From: Enterobacter sp. ENT03
GTDB taxonomy: Bacteria > Pseudomonadota > Gammaproteobacteria > Enterobacterales > Enterobacteriaceae
Reading direction: 5' to 3'
Assembly (NCBI RefSeq): GCF_019218745.1
Contig: NZ_JAHUXA010000006.1
Span: 1 to 64,000, forward strand
DNA length: 64,000 bases
The notes beneath the pieces are model-generated. The model saw only the letters and a list, made by a program, of their open reading frames with translations. It did not search any database and was not told the DNA's origin. The translations under genes were made by a program, and so were the position numbers. Of the stretch, positions 23,609-35,471 are shown in pieces. Within the stretch, counting starts at the first letter, position 1; the number at the start of each line of letters is the position of its first letter.

Positions 23609-24502
23609 ATGAATCTTGGCTTACTGGTATCAGAAACACGCAACTCGCAGACAATGGATTTAGATGCCTTGTCGACCATCGAACTGGTTAACCGTTTTAA
23701 TCAACAGGATACGCTGGTCGCCCTGGCAGTGAAAGAAACATTACCTGAGGTGGCAAAAGCGGTGGATGCCGCCGCCGCCGCGCTAAAAGCCGGAGGACGC
23801 CTCATTTATATGGGCGCGGGTACCAGCGGGCGGCTGGGGGTGCTGGATGCTTCCGAATGTCCACCCACTTTCGGCGTGCCGCATGGGCTGGTGGTCGGGC
23901 TGATTGCTGGCGGGCCGGGCGCGCTGCTTAAAGCCGTGGAAGGCGCGGAAGACGATCCGCAGCTGGGGGAGGGGGATTTACAGGCGCTGGATCTGAAGCC
24001 AGAAGATCTGGTGGTCGGGCTGGCCGCCTCCGGGCGCACCCCCTATGTCATCGGCGGGCTGAACTACGCCCGCACGACAGGCTGCACCACGGTGGCGATC
24101 TCCTGTAATCCCGGCTCGCCGATCGCACAGATCGCCGACATTGCCATCTCCCCGGTGGTCGGCCCGGAAGCGCTGACCGGCTCTACGCGCCTGAAATCCG
24201 GCACCGCGCAAAAACTGGTGCTCAATATGATCTCCACCGGGGCGATGGTGAAGTTCGGCAAGGTCTATCAGAACCTGATGGTGGATATGAAAGCCACCAA
24301 CATTAAACTGGTGGATCGCGCCTGCCGCATGGTGGTGGAAGCCACGGGGGCTGCCCGCAGCGATGCCGAGGCGATCCTCAAACAAACCGACTATGACGTG
24401 AAACCGGCGATCCTGATGATCCTCACCGGGCTGGATGCCGCCGCCGCGCGGGCAAAACTCGCAGCACATCAGGGCTTTTTACGTGCAGCATTAGAAAATT
24501 AA
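23609..24502 (+). CDS. murQ: N-acetylmuramic acid 6-phosphate etherase
   Basis: Cleaves the lactyl ether of MurNAc 6-phosphate, giving GlcNAc 6-phosphate and D-lactate, in peptidoglycan recycling. The 297 residues match MurQ, a SIS-domain enzyme: [24 protein letters not shown] is the substrate loop and [16 protein letters not shown] the second SIS segment. The C-terminal part has the UBA-like helical tail. TTGAGG precedes the ATG. It is followed 10 bp later by murP and faces yfhH. In E. coli murQP lies elsewhere, beside murR. Confidence 0.96.
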   Translation: MNLGLLVSETRNSQTMDLDALSTIELVNRFNQQDTLVALAVKETLPEVAKAVDAAAAALKAGGRLIYMGAGTSGRLGVLDASECPPTFGVPHGLVVGLIAGGPGALLKAVEGAEDDPQLGEGDLQALDLKPEDLVVGLAASGRTPYVIGGLNYARTTGCTTVAISCNPGSPIAQIADIAISPVVGPEALTGSTRLKSGTAQKLVLNMISTGAMVKFGKVYQNLMVDMKATNIKLVDRACRMVVEATGAARSDAEAILKQTDYDVKPAILMILTGLDAAAARAKLAAHQGFLRAALEN

Positions 24503-24512
24503 CGAGGCGGCT

Positions 24513-25877
24513 ATGGATAAAACGACAACGCTGGCCAGTGAGATCCTGCGGGGTATTGGCGGGCAGCAAAATATTTCGCGGCTGGAAAACTGCATGACGC
24601 GGGTGCGCGTCGAAGTACATGACGATGCACTGCTGGATATTGCAGGCTTAAAAAAACTTCCCGGCGTCAGCGGCTATGTGAAGCAAGGGGAGCAGCATCA
24701 ACTGATTGTCGGTCCCGGCAAAGCCGCGCAGGTGGTGGATGCCATGCAAGCGCTGATGCGCGAACAGGGCGAGACACCGCTTACCGGTGATGTTGAGCGC
24801 AACAAAGCGCAGGCCAAAAGCAAATACAAAGCGCCGATGAGCGATGGGCTGCGCATGCTGGCGAACGTTTTCATTCCGCTTATTCCGGCCTTTATCGCCT
24901 CCGGGCTTATCACCGGCATCATTAATATCCTCAAACGCCCGGATATTGTCGGTGATGTGGCGACCCAGTATCCCAACCTGCTCGGCCTGCTGGCGATATT
25001 CGGCAGCGCGGTGTTTGCCATTATGAACATCCTGGTCGGCGTGAATACCGCGAAAGTCTTTGGCGGCTCGCAGGCGTTAGGCGGCGTGATGGCGGGAATT
25101 ATGTCCAGCCCACAGCTCGCGCAAATTACTCTGTTCGGGGAACTGCTACAGCCGGGACGCGGCGGGGTGATCGCCGTGCTGCTGGTGGTGGCGCTGATGT
25201 GCTGGATTGAAAAGCGCCTGCGCGCGCTGCTTCCAGGCTCCATTGAGCTGATCCTCAACCCGCTGCTGACCACGCTCATCACCGGCGCGATTGCGATTGT
25301 GGCGCTGCAACCGCTGGGCGGCTGGATCTCCGAAGCCATTGCCCACGGCGCGTCCTGGGCTATCGATCGTGGTGGCTTCCTGGTCGGGGCAGTGATGGCG
25401 GGTACTTTCCTGCCGTTGGTGCTCACCGGGCTGCATCAGGGTCTGGTGCCGATCCATGTCGAACTGGTGCAGGCGCACGGTTATAACGCGCTGCTGCCGA
25501 TCCTGTCGATGGCGGGTGTCGGTCAGGTGGGTGCGGCCATTGCCGTGCTGATGAAAACCCGTAACAGTCGCCTGAAAAAGCTCTGCAAAGGGGCGCTGCC
25601 GGTAGGATTGCTGGGCATTGGCGAACCACTGATTTTTGGTGTCACGCTGCCGCTCGGCAAGCCGTTTTTGGGCGCCTGTCTGGGCGGCGCAGTGGGCGGG
25701 GCGCTGATCAGCTATTTTAAAGTGGCGACGGTGATCACTTTTGGCATTTCCGGTTTACCGCTGGCGTTAACGATTGTCACCGGAAAAGTCGCGCTCTATC
25801 TGTTAGGCTATTTAGTGGCGGTTATTGCCGGGTTCATTTTTACCTGGCTTTTAGGGTTCAACGATCCAGAGGAGTAA
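24513..25877 (+). CDS. murP: PTS N-acetylmuramic acid transporter subunit IIBC
   Basis: Imports and phosphorylates N-acetylmuramic acid. The 454-residue protein has an N-terminal EIIB domain (about 1-85) with the phosphorylated Cys at residue 27 (ENCMTRVRV), then an EIIC domain with about ten membrane segments from residue 115 on. The EIIC signature GIGEPLIFGVTLP is present. It lacks an EIIA domain, so it must borrow one (in E. coli the glucose EIIA, Crr, does this). It ends GAGGAG-TAA, which also serves as the ribosome binding site of pgpC 3 bp later. Confidence 0.88.
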   Translation: MDKTTTLASEILRGIGGQQNISRLENCMTRVRVEVHDDALLDIAGLKKLPGVSGYVKQGEQHQLIVGPGKAAQVVDAMQALMREQGETPLTGDVERNKAQAKSKYKAPMSDGLRMLANVFIPLIPAFIASGLITGIINILKRPDIVGDVATQYPNLLGLLAIFGSAVFAIMNILVGVNTAKVFGGSQALGGVMAGIMSSPQLAQITLFGELLQPGRGGVIAVLLVVALMCWIEKRLRALLPGSIELILNPLLTTLITGAIAIVALQPLGGWISEAIAHGASWAIDRGGFLVGAVMAGTFLPLVLTGLHQGLVPIHVELVQAHGYNALLPILSMAGVGQVGAAIAVLMKTRNSRLKKLCKGALPVGLLGIGEPLIFGVTLPLGKPFLGACLGGAVGGALISYFKVATVITFGISGLPLALTIVTGKVALYLLGYLVAVIAGFIFTWLLGFNDPEE

Positions 25878-25880
25878 GGT

Positions 25881-26516
25881 TTGGCTAACAGCGAGCGTCG
25901 TGTCGTTTTTTTTGACCTGGATGGAACACTTCATCAGCAGGATATGTTTGGTACTTTCTTGCGTTATCTGTTGCGTCGTCAGCCACTGAATGCGTTGCTC
26001 GTCCTGCCATTGCTGCCCATTATCGGCGGCGCGTTACTGATCAAAGGACGCGCCGCGCGCTGGCCGATGAGCCTGTTGTTGTGGGGATGCACCTGGGGCC
26101 ACAGTGAAGCGCGCCTGAAACAGCTGGAAAAAGAGTTTGTCGCCTGGTTCCGCACCAAAGTCACTGCGTTCCCGGTGGTACAGGATCGACTGACCAACTA
26201 TCTTGCAGCCTCTGACGCCGACATCTGGCTGATCACCGGTTCGCCGCAGCCGCTGGTGGAACAGGTCTATTTTGATACCCCCTGGCTGCCGCGTGTGAAT
26301 CTGATCGCAAGCCAGGTTCACCGTCGTTACGGCGGCTGGGTGCTGACCATGCGCTGCCTGGGGCATGAAAAGGTCGTGCAGCTGGAGCGTAAAATCGGGA
26401 CGCCGCTGCGACTGTACAGTGGCTACAGCGACAGCAAGCAAGATAACCCGCTGTTGTATTTCTGCCAGCACCGCTGGCGGGTGACGCCACGCGGCGAGCT
26501 TCAACAACTGGAATAG
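25881..26516 (+). CDS. pgpC: Phosphatidylglycerophosphatase C
   Basis: PgpC (YfhB) removes phosphate from phosphatidylglycerol phosphate in phospholipid synthesis. The 211 residues equal E. coli and start at a TTG. The HAD-superfamily nucleophile motif is FFDLDGTL near residue 11, with motif II in LITGSPQPLV and motif III around GHEKVVQLERKIG. A hydrophobic stretch at about 36-55 (NALLVLPLLPIIGGALLI) is the probable membrane anchor. The gene is 3 bp after murP and uses the end of murP as its ribosome binding site, so here it is tied to MurNAc-responsive transcription. Confidence 0.94.
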   Translation: MANSERRVVFFDLDGTLHQQDMFGTFLRYLLRRQPLNALLVLPLLPIIGGALLIKGRAARWPMSLLLWGCTWGHSEARLKQLEKEFVAWFRTKVTAFPVVQDRLTNYLAASDADIWLITGSPQPLVEQVYFDTPWLPRVNLIASQVHRRYGGWVLTMRCLGHEKVVQLERKIGTPLRLYSGYSDSKQDNPLLYFCQHRWRVTPRGELQQLE

Positions 26517-26538
26517 TGCCTGATACATAGCGACTGTG

Positions 26539-28642
<2,104 letters not shown>

Positions 28643-28805
28643 TTAGTTAATTCTCTGCGCCGCGCGAGTCCTGAGTAGATGCTGCCCTGATAACATGAAT
28701 AAGTGGTGAAGAATGAGCGGCATTTTGCTTAACAATAAGGCAGTTGGCAACTAATTCGCGAAGCGGCAGGGGCTAAGCCGCACAAACCGCGCCGATTTTA
28801 TTTCC

Positions 28806-28821
28806 ACGCAAACGGTTTCGT
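28806..28821 (+). promoter_or_regulatory. PurR operator of purL
   Basis: ACGCAAACGGTTTCGT matches the 16-bp PurR consensus ACGCAAACGTTTTCGT at all but one position. It covers the -35 region of the promoter whose -10 follows. Confidence 0.93.
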
Positions 28822-28838
28822 CGGCGCTCACTATTCTC

Positions 28839-28844
28839 TATAAT
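28839..28844 (+). promoter_or_regulatory. purL promoter -10
   Basis: A consensus TATAAT lies 17 bp after the PurR operator and 65 bp before the purL start. Confidence 0.75.
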
Positions 28845-28908
28845 GTGCCCGTTTTCCCCACCTTGCGCATACGTAAAGCGTCACCGACGCGCTAAAGACG
28901 AGAGACTT

Positions 28909-31900
28909 ATGATGGAAATTCTGCGTGGTTCGCCTGCCCTGTCTGCCTTCCGTATTAACAAATTGCTGGCACGTTTTCAGGCGGCCAACCTTCCTGTAAG
29001 CAACATTTACGCCGAGTATGTCCATTTTGCCGATCTCACCGCCCCGTTAAATGCTGACCAACACGCCCAGCTGGCGCGTTTGCTGCAGTACGGTCCGGCG
29101 CTCGCCAGCCATACCCCGTCGGGCAAGCTGATCCTCGTGACGCCGCGTCCTGGCACCATTTCGCCCTGGTCATCGAAAGCCACCGATATTGCTCACAACT
29201 GCGGTCTGGATGCAATCAGCCGCCTTGAGCGCGGCGTGGCCTGGTATGTTGAGGCGGTGGAACTGAACGTGGCACAGTGGCAGGTCGTGGCAGACGAACT
29301 GCATGACCGCATGATGGAAACGGTGTTCACGGCGCTGGATGACGCGCAGCAGCTGTTTGCCCATCATCAGCCTGCACCGGTCGCCAGCGTGGATATGCTG
29401 GGGCAGGGACGGCAGGCGCTGAATGACGCGAACCTCCGTCTGGGGCTGGCGCTGGCGGAAGACGAAATTGACTATCTGTTTGATGCGTTTACCCGTCTGG
29501 GCCGCAACCCGAACGACATCGAACTTTATATGTTTGCGCAGGCGAACTCCGAACACTGCCGTCACAAGATCTTCAACGCTGACTGGGTGATCGACGGCGA
29601 ACAGCAGCCGAAATCGCTGTTTAAAATGATCAAGAACACCTTTGAACAGACCCCGGATCACGTGCTGTCGGCCTATAAAGACAACGCCGCGGTGATGGAA
29701 GGTTCAGAGGTGGGGCGTTTTTATGCCAGCCATGAAGAAGGACGCTACGACTTCCACCAGGAGCCGACGCATATCCTGATGAAGGTCGAAACCCATAACC
29801 ACCCGACGGCGATCTCGCCATGGCCGGGTGCGGCGACCGGCTCCGGCGGTGAAATTCGTGACGAAGGTGCCACCGGGCGCGGCGCGAAACCGAAAGCGGG
29901 GCTGGTGGGCTTCTCTGTTTCCAACCTGCGTATTCCGGGCTTTGAACAGCCGTGGGAAGAAGATTTCGGCAAGCCGGATCGTATCGTCACCGCGCTGGAT
30001 ATTATGACCGACGGCCCGCTCGGCGGCGCAGCCTTTAACAATGAATTCGGTCGTCCGGCGCTGAACGGCTATTTCCGTACCTATGAAGAGAAAGTGAACA
30101 GCCATAACGGCGAAGAGCTGCGCGGTTATCATAAACCGATCATGCTGGCGGGCGGGATCGGCAACATTCGCGCCGATCACGTGCAAAAAGGCGAGATCAA
30201 CGTGGGCGCGAAACTGATCGTGCTGGGCGGCCCGGCGATGAACATCGGCCTGGGCGGCGGCGCGGCATCGTCGATGGCTTCGGGCCAGTCTGATGCCGAT
30301 CTCGATTTTGCTTCCGTACAGCGCGATAACCCGGAAATGGAGCGTCGTTGCCAGGAAGTGATCGACCGCTGCTGGCAGCTCGGCGAGGCCAACCCGATCC
30401 TGTTTATCCACGATGTTGGCGCAGGCGGTCTGTCCAATGCCATGCCGGAGCTGGTGAGCGACGGCAATCGTGGAGGTCGTTTCGATCTGCGGAAGATCCT
30501 CAGCGATGAGCCAGGCATGAGTCCGCTGGAAATCTGGTGTAACGAATCTCAGGAGCGTTACGTGCTGGCGGTGGCCGCCGACCAGTTACCGCTGTTCGAT
30601 GCCCTGTGCCGTCGTGAACGCGCACCTTATGCGGTGATCGGTGAAGCCACCGAAGAGATGCACTTAAGCCTTGCTGACAGCCATTTCGACAACCAGCCGA
30701 TCGACATGCCGCTGGACGTGCTGCTGGGCAAAACGCCGAAAATGACCCGTAATGTGCAGACGCGCAAAGCGGCAGGCGAAGCCTTTGAACGGCAGAACAT
30801 CACCGTGGCGGAAGCGGTAAACCGTGTGCTTCATCTGCCGGCTGTCGCCGAGAAAACCTTCCTTATCACCATCGGCGACCGCAGCGTCACCGGAATGGTG
30901 GCCCGCGATCAGATGGTGGGTCCGTGGCAGGTGCCGGTAGCAAACTGTGCCGTCACCACGGCCAGCCTCGACAGCTACTATGGCGAAGCCATGTCGCTGG
31001 GTGAACGTGCGCCGGTAGCGCTGCTCGACTTTGCCGCCTCTGCCCGTCTGGCGGTGGGCGAAGCCCTGACGAATATCGCCGCCACGCAGATTGGCGACAT
31101 CAAACGCATTAAGCTTTCCGCAAACTGGATGGCTGCTGCCGGTCACCCTGGCGAAGACGCAGGTCTGTATGAGGCTGTGAAAGCGGTGGGCGAAGAGCTT
31201 TGCCCGGCGCTCGGCCTGACCATCCCGGTGGGTAAAGACTCCATGTCGATGAAAACTCGCTGGCAGGACGGCAACGAGCAGCGCGAAATGACCTCGCCGC
31301 TGTCGCTGGTGATCACCGCTTTTGCCCGCGTCGAAGATGTGCGTCATACCATCACGCCACAGCTTTCTACCGACGATAACGCACTGTTGCTGATCGATCT
31401 GGGGCGCGGCCATAACGCGCTGGGCGCAACGGCGCTGGCGCAGGTGTATCGTCAGCTGGGCGACAAACCGGCAGACGTGCGCGACGTGGCACAGCTGAAA
31501 GGCTTCTACGACGCTATCCAGGCGCTGGTGGCGGGACGCCAGCTGCTGGCCTATCACGATCGCTCTGACGGCGGTCTGCTGGTGACGCTGGCAGAAATGG
31601 CCTTTGCCGGTCACTGTGGCATCGAAGCTGATATTGCCGCGCTGGGCGACGATCGCCTCGCGGCACTGTTTAACGAAGAGCTGGGGGCGGTGATCCAGGT
31701 TCGCGCCGCTGACCGCGAGGCGGTGGAAAACATTTTAAGCAAACACGGTCTGGCAGACTGTGTGCACTATCTGGGTAAAGCCGTCGCGGGGGATCGCTTT
31801 ACGCTCACCGCCGGTCAACAGGCGGTGTTCAGCGAAAGCCGCACCACCTTGCGTATGTGGTGGGCAGAAACCACCTGGCAGATGCAGCGCCTGCGCGATA

Positions 31901-32796
31901 ACCCGGAATGCGCCGACCAGGAGCATCAGGCAAAAGCTAACGATGCCGATCCGGGGCTGAACGTGAAGCTCTCCTTCGACATTAACGACGATATTGCCGC
32001 GCCGTACATCGCCACCGGTGCGCGTCCGAAAGTGGCCGTACTGCGCGAGCAGGGCGTGAACTCCCATGTTGAAATGGCGGCGGCATTCTACCGCGCGGGT
32101 TTCGACGCCATCGACGTGCACATGAGCGATCTGCTGGCGGGCCGTACCGGCCTGGATGATTTCCAGGCGCTGGTGGCGTGCGGCGGCTTCTCTTACGGTG
32201 ACGTGCTGGGGGCAGGCGAGGGCTGGGCGAAATCCATTCTGTTCAACAACCGCGTGCGCGATACCTTCGAAACCTTCTTCCATCGTCCACAAACGCTGGC
32301 GCTGGGCGTGTGCAACGGTTGCCAGATGATGTCCAACCTGCGCGAGCTGATCCCCGGCAGCGATCTGTGGCCGCGTTTTGTGCGTAACCACTCCGACCGC
32401 TTTGAAGCCCGCTTCAGCCTGGTGGAAGTCACGCAAAGCCCGTCGCTGCTATTGCAGGGCATGGTGGGTTCGCAGATGCCGATTGCCGTTTCCCACGGCG
32501 AAGGCCGCGTGGAAGTGCGTGACGATGCGCATCTGGCGGCGCTGGAAAGCAAAGGCCTGGTGGCGCTGCGTTTTGTCGATAACAGCGGCAAGGTGACGCA
32601 GACCTATCCGGCAAACCCGAATGGCTCACCGAACGGCATCACGGCGGTAACGTCGGAAAACGGTCGCGTCACGCTGATGATGCCGCACCCGGAGCGCGTA
32701 TTCCGTACCGTCAGCAACTCCTGGCACCCGGAAAACTGGGGGGAGGACAGCCCGTGGATGCGTATCTTCCGTAACGCCCGTAAGCAACTGGGATAA
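28909..32796 (+). CDS. purL: Phosphoribosylformylglycinamidine synthase
   Basis: Fourth step of purine synthesis: converts FGAR, glutamine and ATP to FGAM. The 1295 residues equal E. coli PurL, the large single-chain form. It has an N-terminal PurS-like domain, a linker, two tandem PurM-like ATP-binding halves ([20 protein letters not shown] in the first), and a C-terminal class I glutaminase from about 1040. The glutaminase nucleophile is the first Cys of [10 protein letters not shown], with the His-x-Glu near MMPHPERV. The start MMEILRG at 28909 matches E. coli. It is monocistronic, controlled by PurR and ended by a hairpin. Confidence 0.98.
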   Translation: MMEILRGSPALSAFRINKLLARFQAANLPVSNIYAEYVHFADLTAPLNADQHAQLARLLQYGPALASHTPSGKLILVTPRPGTISPWSSKATDIAHNCGLDAISRLERGVAWYVEAVELNVAQWQVVADELHDRMMETVFTALDDAQQLFAHHQPAPVASVDMLGQGRQALNDANLRLGLALAEDEIDYLFDAFTRLGRNPNDIELYMFAQANSEHCRHKIFNADWVIDGEQQPKSLFKMIKNTFEQTPDHVLSAYKDNAAVMEGSEVGRFYASHEEGRYDFHQEPTHILMKVETHNHPTAISPWPGAATGSGGEIRDEGATGRGAKPKAGLVGFSVSNLRIPGFEQPWEEDFGKPDRIVTALDIMTDGPLGGAAFNNEFGRPALNGYFRTYEEKVNSHNGEELRGYHKPIMLAGGIGNIRADHVQKGEINVGAKLIVLGGPAMNIGLGGGAASSMASGQSDADLDFASVQRDNPEMERRCQEVIDRCWQLGEANPILFIHDVGAGGLSNAMPELVSDGNRGGRFDLRKILSDEPGMSPLEIWCNESQERYVLAVAADQLPLFDALCRRERAPYAVIGEATEEMHLSLADSHFDNQPIDMPLDVLLGKTPKMTRNVQTRKAAGEAFERQNITVAEAVNRVLHLPAVAEKTFLITIGDRSVTGMVARDQMVGPWQVPVANCAVTTASLDSYYGEAMSLGERAPVALLDFAASARLAVGEALTNIAATQIGDIKRIKLSANWMAAAGHPGEDAGLYEAVKAVGEELCPALGLTIPVGKDSMSMKTRWQDGNEQREMTSPLSLVITAFARVEDVRHTITPQLSTDDNALLLIDLGRGHNALGATALAQVYRQLGDKPADVRDVAQLKGFYDAIQALVAGRQLLAYHDRSDGGLLVTLAEMAFAGHCGIEADIAALGDDRLAALFNEELGAVIQVRAADREAVENILSKHGLADCVHYLGKAVAGDRFTLTAGQQAVFSESRTTLRMWWAETTWQMQRLRDNPECADQEHQAKANDADPGLNVKLSFDINDDIAAPYIATGARPKVAVLREQGVNSHVEMAAAFYRAGFDAIDVHMSDLLAGRTGLDDFQALVACGGFSYGDVLGAGEGWAKSILFNNRVRDTFETFFHRPQTLALGVCNGCQMMSNLRELIPGSDLWPRFVRNHSDRFEARFSLVEVTQSPSLLLQGMVGSQMPIAVSHGEGRVEVRDDAHLAALESKGLVALRFVDNSGKVTQTYPANPNGSPNGITAVTSENGRVTLMMPHPERVFRTVSNSWHPENWGEDSPWMRIFRNARKQLG

Positions 32797-32804
32797 TGCT
32801 CACA

Positions 32805-32840
32805 CGCCACTGTCGGTATTGCCCGACAGTGGCGCTTTTA
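32805..32840 (+). terminator. purL intrinsic terminator
   Basis: A 12-bp perfect stem (CGCCACTGTCGG / CCGACAGTGGCG) with a 6-nt loop is followed by CTTTTA. The stem also contains a TGTC-N10-GACA GlrR-type site (32811-32828). Confidence 0.9.
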
Positions 32841-32923
32841 GCTGTCTCTTTTTGGCGACATTTAATTCATTGATTTAAAAGGCTATTATTTTAGTGTTAC
32901 TGAGGTGTTGTTTTTTAGCGACA
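32811..32923 (+). promoter_or_regulatory. Three GlrR activator sites upstream of glmY
   Basis: GlrR binds TGTC-N10-GACA in E. coli. Two perfect copies occur at 32811-32828 and 32843-32860, and one with TGTT on the left at 32906-32923. Their centres are 32 and 63 bp apart, close to 3 and 6 helical turns, and lie about 125 to 220 bp before the glmY start, as expected for enhancer sites of a sigma-54 promoter. Confidence 0.85.
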
Positions 32924-33004
32924 GTACGTTGAAAAAGCGAGCAGGCTAAGTAACCCCTTTGAAATAATAAAATCCTTTTAATTCAATGGCTAAATAATTA
33001 ACCC

Positions 33005-33038
33005 TGTACATTGGCACGAGTTGTGCATATTATTACCC
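33005..33038 (+). promoter_or_regulatory. Overlapping sigma-70 and sigma-54 promoters of glmY
   Basis: The sigma-54 elements are TGGCAC (33012-33017) and GTGCA (33023-33027), with the -24 GG and -12 GC 12 bp apart. A sigma-70 promoter overlaps: -35 TGTACA (33005-33010) and -10 TATTAT (33028-33033), spacer 17. Both point to a start at 33039. Confidence 0.85.
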
Positions 33039-33222
33039 AGTGGCTCATTCACCTCCTTGTGTCAGCCCCTTCGGGACGCGCTACACAAACTCAGAATGAC
33101 GCACAAAAAGGTGCCTGCCGTCCAACTGCTGATCATAGCCTTGCTATTTCAGACCCCGGGCGAAACGTCGAGTAAGGCACCGCCTATTCCAGATAAAGCC
33201 GGGTAATTCCCGGCTTTGTTGT
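33039..33222 (+). ncRNA. glmY: Small RNA GlmY
   Basis: GlmY sequesters the adaptor RapZ and so protects its relative GlmZ, which activates translation of glmS for amino-sugar synthesis. The sequence begins AGTGGCTCATTCACC, contains the hairpin CAGCCCCTTCGGGACGCGCT and ends with a terminator, giving about 184 nt, the size of the E. coli primary transcript. Its position between purL and glrK is also that of E. coli. The upstream DNA holds overlapping sigma-70 and sigma-54 promoters and GlrR sites. An open frame of 61 codons across it (33021-33206) is not a gene. Confidence 0.93.
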
Positions 33223-33223
33223 T
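33195..33223 (+). terminator. glmY terminator
   Basis: A 9-bp stem (AAAGCCGGG / CCCGGCTTT) with a TAATT loop is followed by GTTGTTT. Confidence 0.85.
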
Positions 33224-33306
33224 TCTGCCGTAGCGTAATCTTACTTTCCCCCGGCGCGTTACTCAGTTAGCATCCCTTAAAATCCGCTTTCACGAGATAT
33301 AGTGCG

Positions 33307-34743
33307 TTGAAACCCTGGCCCGGCTTTCCCCGTTCCCTGCGACAACTGGTCATGATGGCCTTTCTGCTGATCCTGCTGCCGCTGTTAGTGCTGGCCTGGC
33401 AGGCGTGGCAGAGTCTCAATACCCTTAGCGCCCAGGCGGCGCAAACCAACCGTACCACGCTGATTGATGCCCGCCGTAGCGAGGCGATGACCAACGTCGC
33501 ACTGGAAATGGAGCGCAGCTACCGCCAGTACTGCGTGCTTGACGATCCGACGTTATCCCGCGTGTACCAGAGCCAGCGTAAGCGCTACAGCGACATGCTG
33601 GATGCCCACGCGGGTGTGCTGCCGGATGACAAACTCTATCTGGCGCTACGTCAGGATTTGAGCGATCTGGCACAGTTGCAATGCCACAACAGCGGCCCAG
33701 GCGAGGCGGCGTCCGCGCGGCTGGAAGCGTTCGCTGCCGCCAATACCCAGATGGTGCAGTCCACCCGCGCGGTGGTGTTTTCTCGCGGGCAGCAACTGCA
33801 GCAGGAGATTGCCGAGCGCGGGCAGTTCTTTGGCTGGCAGGCGCTGGTGTTGTTTCTGGTCAGCCTGGGACTGGTGCTGCTGTTTACCCGGATGATCATC
33901 GGCCCGGTAAAGGGTATTGAGCGAATGATTAACCGTCTCGGAGAGGGACGCACATTGGGGCAGCAGGTGCTGTTTAAAGGGCCGCGGGAATTACGCTCAG
34001 TGGGCGAGCGGATCATCTGGCTCAGCGAGCGTCTCGCCTGGCTTGAGTCCCAGCGCCATCAGTTTTTACGCCATCTTTCTCACGAATTGAAAACCCCGCT
34101 CGCCAGTATGCGCGAAGGCACGGAGCTGCTCGCCGATGAAGTGGTTGGCCCGCTGACTGCGGAGCAAAAAGAGGTGGTGGATATTCTTGATGACAGCAGC
34201 CGCAACCTGCAAAAGCTCATTGAGCAACTGCTGGATTACAACCGCAAGCTGGCAGACGGCGCGGTTGAACTGGAGACGGTCGATCTGGCTCCGCTGGTGG
34301 ACGCGGTGATTGCCGCCCACAGTTTACCGGCACGGGCTAAAATGATGCGTACCGGGGTCGCGTTATCGGCAAGCCATTGCCTGGCAGAGCCGATGCTGCT
34401 GATGAGCGTGCTGGATAATCTCTATTCGAACGCGGTGCACTATGGTGCTGAATCCGGTAACATTTATATTCGCAGCTACACTCAAGGCGCACGGTTAATT
34501 ATTGAGGTAGCGAATACGGGTACGCCGATCCCCGAAGCGGAACAGGCGATGATTTTTGAACCCTTTTTCCAGGGAAGTCATCAACGAAAAGGGGCGGTGA
34601 AAGGCAGTGGGCTGGGGTTGAGTATCGCCAGAGACTGTATTCATCGCATGCGAGGTGAGCTGCATCTGGTGGCCGACAGCCAGTCAGATGTCTGTTTCCG
34701 CATTGAGCTACCGCTCAGTGCGCCGGAAAAATCCCTAAAATGA
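33307..34743 (+). CDS. glrK: Sensor histidine kinase GlrK (QseE)
   Basis: Membrane sensor kinase of the GlrK-GlrR system, which activates glmY and responds to envelope conditions. The 478 residues begin at TTG and contain a first membrane segment (about 15-33), a periplasmic domain (about 34-172) and a second membrane segment (about 173-195). A HAMP linker, the H-box SHELKTPLASM and an ATPase domain follow, with the N-box DNLYSNAVHY and the G-box GSGLGLSIARDC. It overlaps qseG by 4 bp (ATGA). No good Shine-Dalgarno is seen. Confidence 0.95.
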   Translation: MKPWPGFPRSLRQLVMMAFLLILLPLLVLAWQAWQSLNTLSAQAAQTNRTTLIDARRSEAMTNVALEMERSYRQYCVLDDPTLSRVYQSQRKRYSDMLDAHAGVLPDDKLYLALRQDLSDLAQLQCHNSGPGEAASARLEAFAAANTQMVQSTRAVVFSRGQQLQQEIAERGQFFGWQALVLFLVSLGLVLLFTRMIIGPVKGIERMINRLGEGRTLGQQVLFKGPRELRSVGERIIWLSERLAWLESQRHQFLRHLSHELKTPLASMREGTELLADEVVGPLTAEQKEVVDILDDSSRNLQKLIEQLLDYNRKLADGAVELETVDLAPLVDAVIAAHSLPARAKMMRTGVALSASHCLAEPMLLMSVLDNLYSNAVHYGAESGNIYIRSYTQGARLIIEVANTGTPIPEAEQAMIFEPFFQGSHQRKGAVKGSGLGLSIARDCIHRMRGELHLVADSQSDVCFRIELPLSAPEKSLK

Positions 34744-35471
34744 ATCTACGTCTGGTGAGTATGTCGCACATTTTTAATCGCGTGCTGAACGCGGTGTCGT
34801 TGTCAGGGCTGCTGCGGGCAGGCTTGCCATGCCTGCTGCTGACGGGCTGTGTTGCTCATGCGCCCAAAAGCGCCGTCAACGAAAAACAGGAAGAGAAACT
34901 TCCCCAGCATCAACTGGCCGATTTCCTGTCCACTGACTGCAACGACATCTGGTTGCTGCACGGGAAATCCGTCGAGACTAACCCATTGTACTGGCTGCGT
35001 GGCATGGACTGCGCGGAGCGCCTGGCACCGGCAGCCGCCCGCGCGGAGGCGCGGAGCTGGCCGGATGACACCTGGCAGGATACCTTCAAGCGCGGCATTC
35101 TGCTGGCCAGCGCCAAAATTTCACCGGTGGAACGCCGCACTTTTGTTACTCGTCTCGACACGCTTAGCCCGCAACTGCCGGCCCAGGTACGTCCGCTGTA
35201 TCAGGTGTGGCGCGAAGGACAGGCGCTGCAATTGCAGCTGTCGGAGGAGCGCTACCGCTACAGTAAACTCCAGCAGTCTGCCGATGGCGAACTGGATACC
35301 CTGCGTCAACAGCAACAATATCTGCGTGAACAGCTGGAAACCACGTCGCGCAAACTGGAAAACCTGACCGATATTGAACGCCGTTTATCGACGCGCAAAC
35401 CGGCCGGTAACGATCTGCCTTCCGCCAACCCTGACGTGAAAAATGAGGATGCCAGCCATGACAAGCCGTAA
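34740..35471 (+). CDS. qseG: Outer-membrane lipoprotein QseG
   Basis: QseG (YfhG) is a lipoprotein that works with the GlrK/QseE kinase. It has a signal peptide ending in the lipobox LTGC near residue 37, then a helical domain with a probable coiled coil (about 165-215, rich in Gln, Leu and Glu: LDTLRQQQQYLREQLETT). The start is uncertain. The ATG at 34740 overlaps the glrK stop (ATGA) and gives 243 residues; an ATG at 34761 (MSHIFNRVLN) fits the E. coli N-terminus better but has GGTGAG too close. Its 3' end overlaps glrR by 14 bp. Confidence 0.9.
   Translation: MNLRLVSMSHIFNRVLNAVSLSGLLRAGLPCLLLTGCVAHAPKSAVNEKQEEKLPQHQLADFLSTDCNDIWLLHGKSVETNPLYWLRGMDCAERLAPAAARAEARSWPDDTWQDTFKRGILLASAKISPVERRTFVTRLDTLSPQLPAQVRPLYQVWREGQALQLQLSEERYRYSKLQQSADGELDTLRQQQQYLREQLETTSRKLENLTDIERRLSTRKPAGNDLPSANPDVKNEDASHDKP

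Noticed and set aside
30664-31614. A 316-codon open frame opposite purL, and similar long antisense frames opposite glyA (38814-39761), mltF (27695-28633) and srmB (8981-9688)
   Set aside because: They mirror strongly conserved genes, have His- and Arg-rich compositions typical of antisense reading, and lack ribosome binding sites.
33021-33206. A 61-codon open frame over glmY
   Set aside because: The region is the GlmY RNA with its own promoters and terminator; the frame starts before the transcript.
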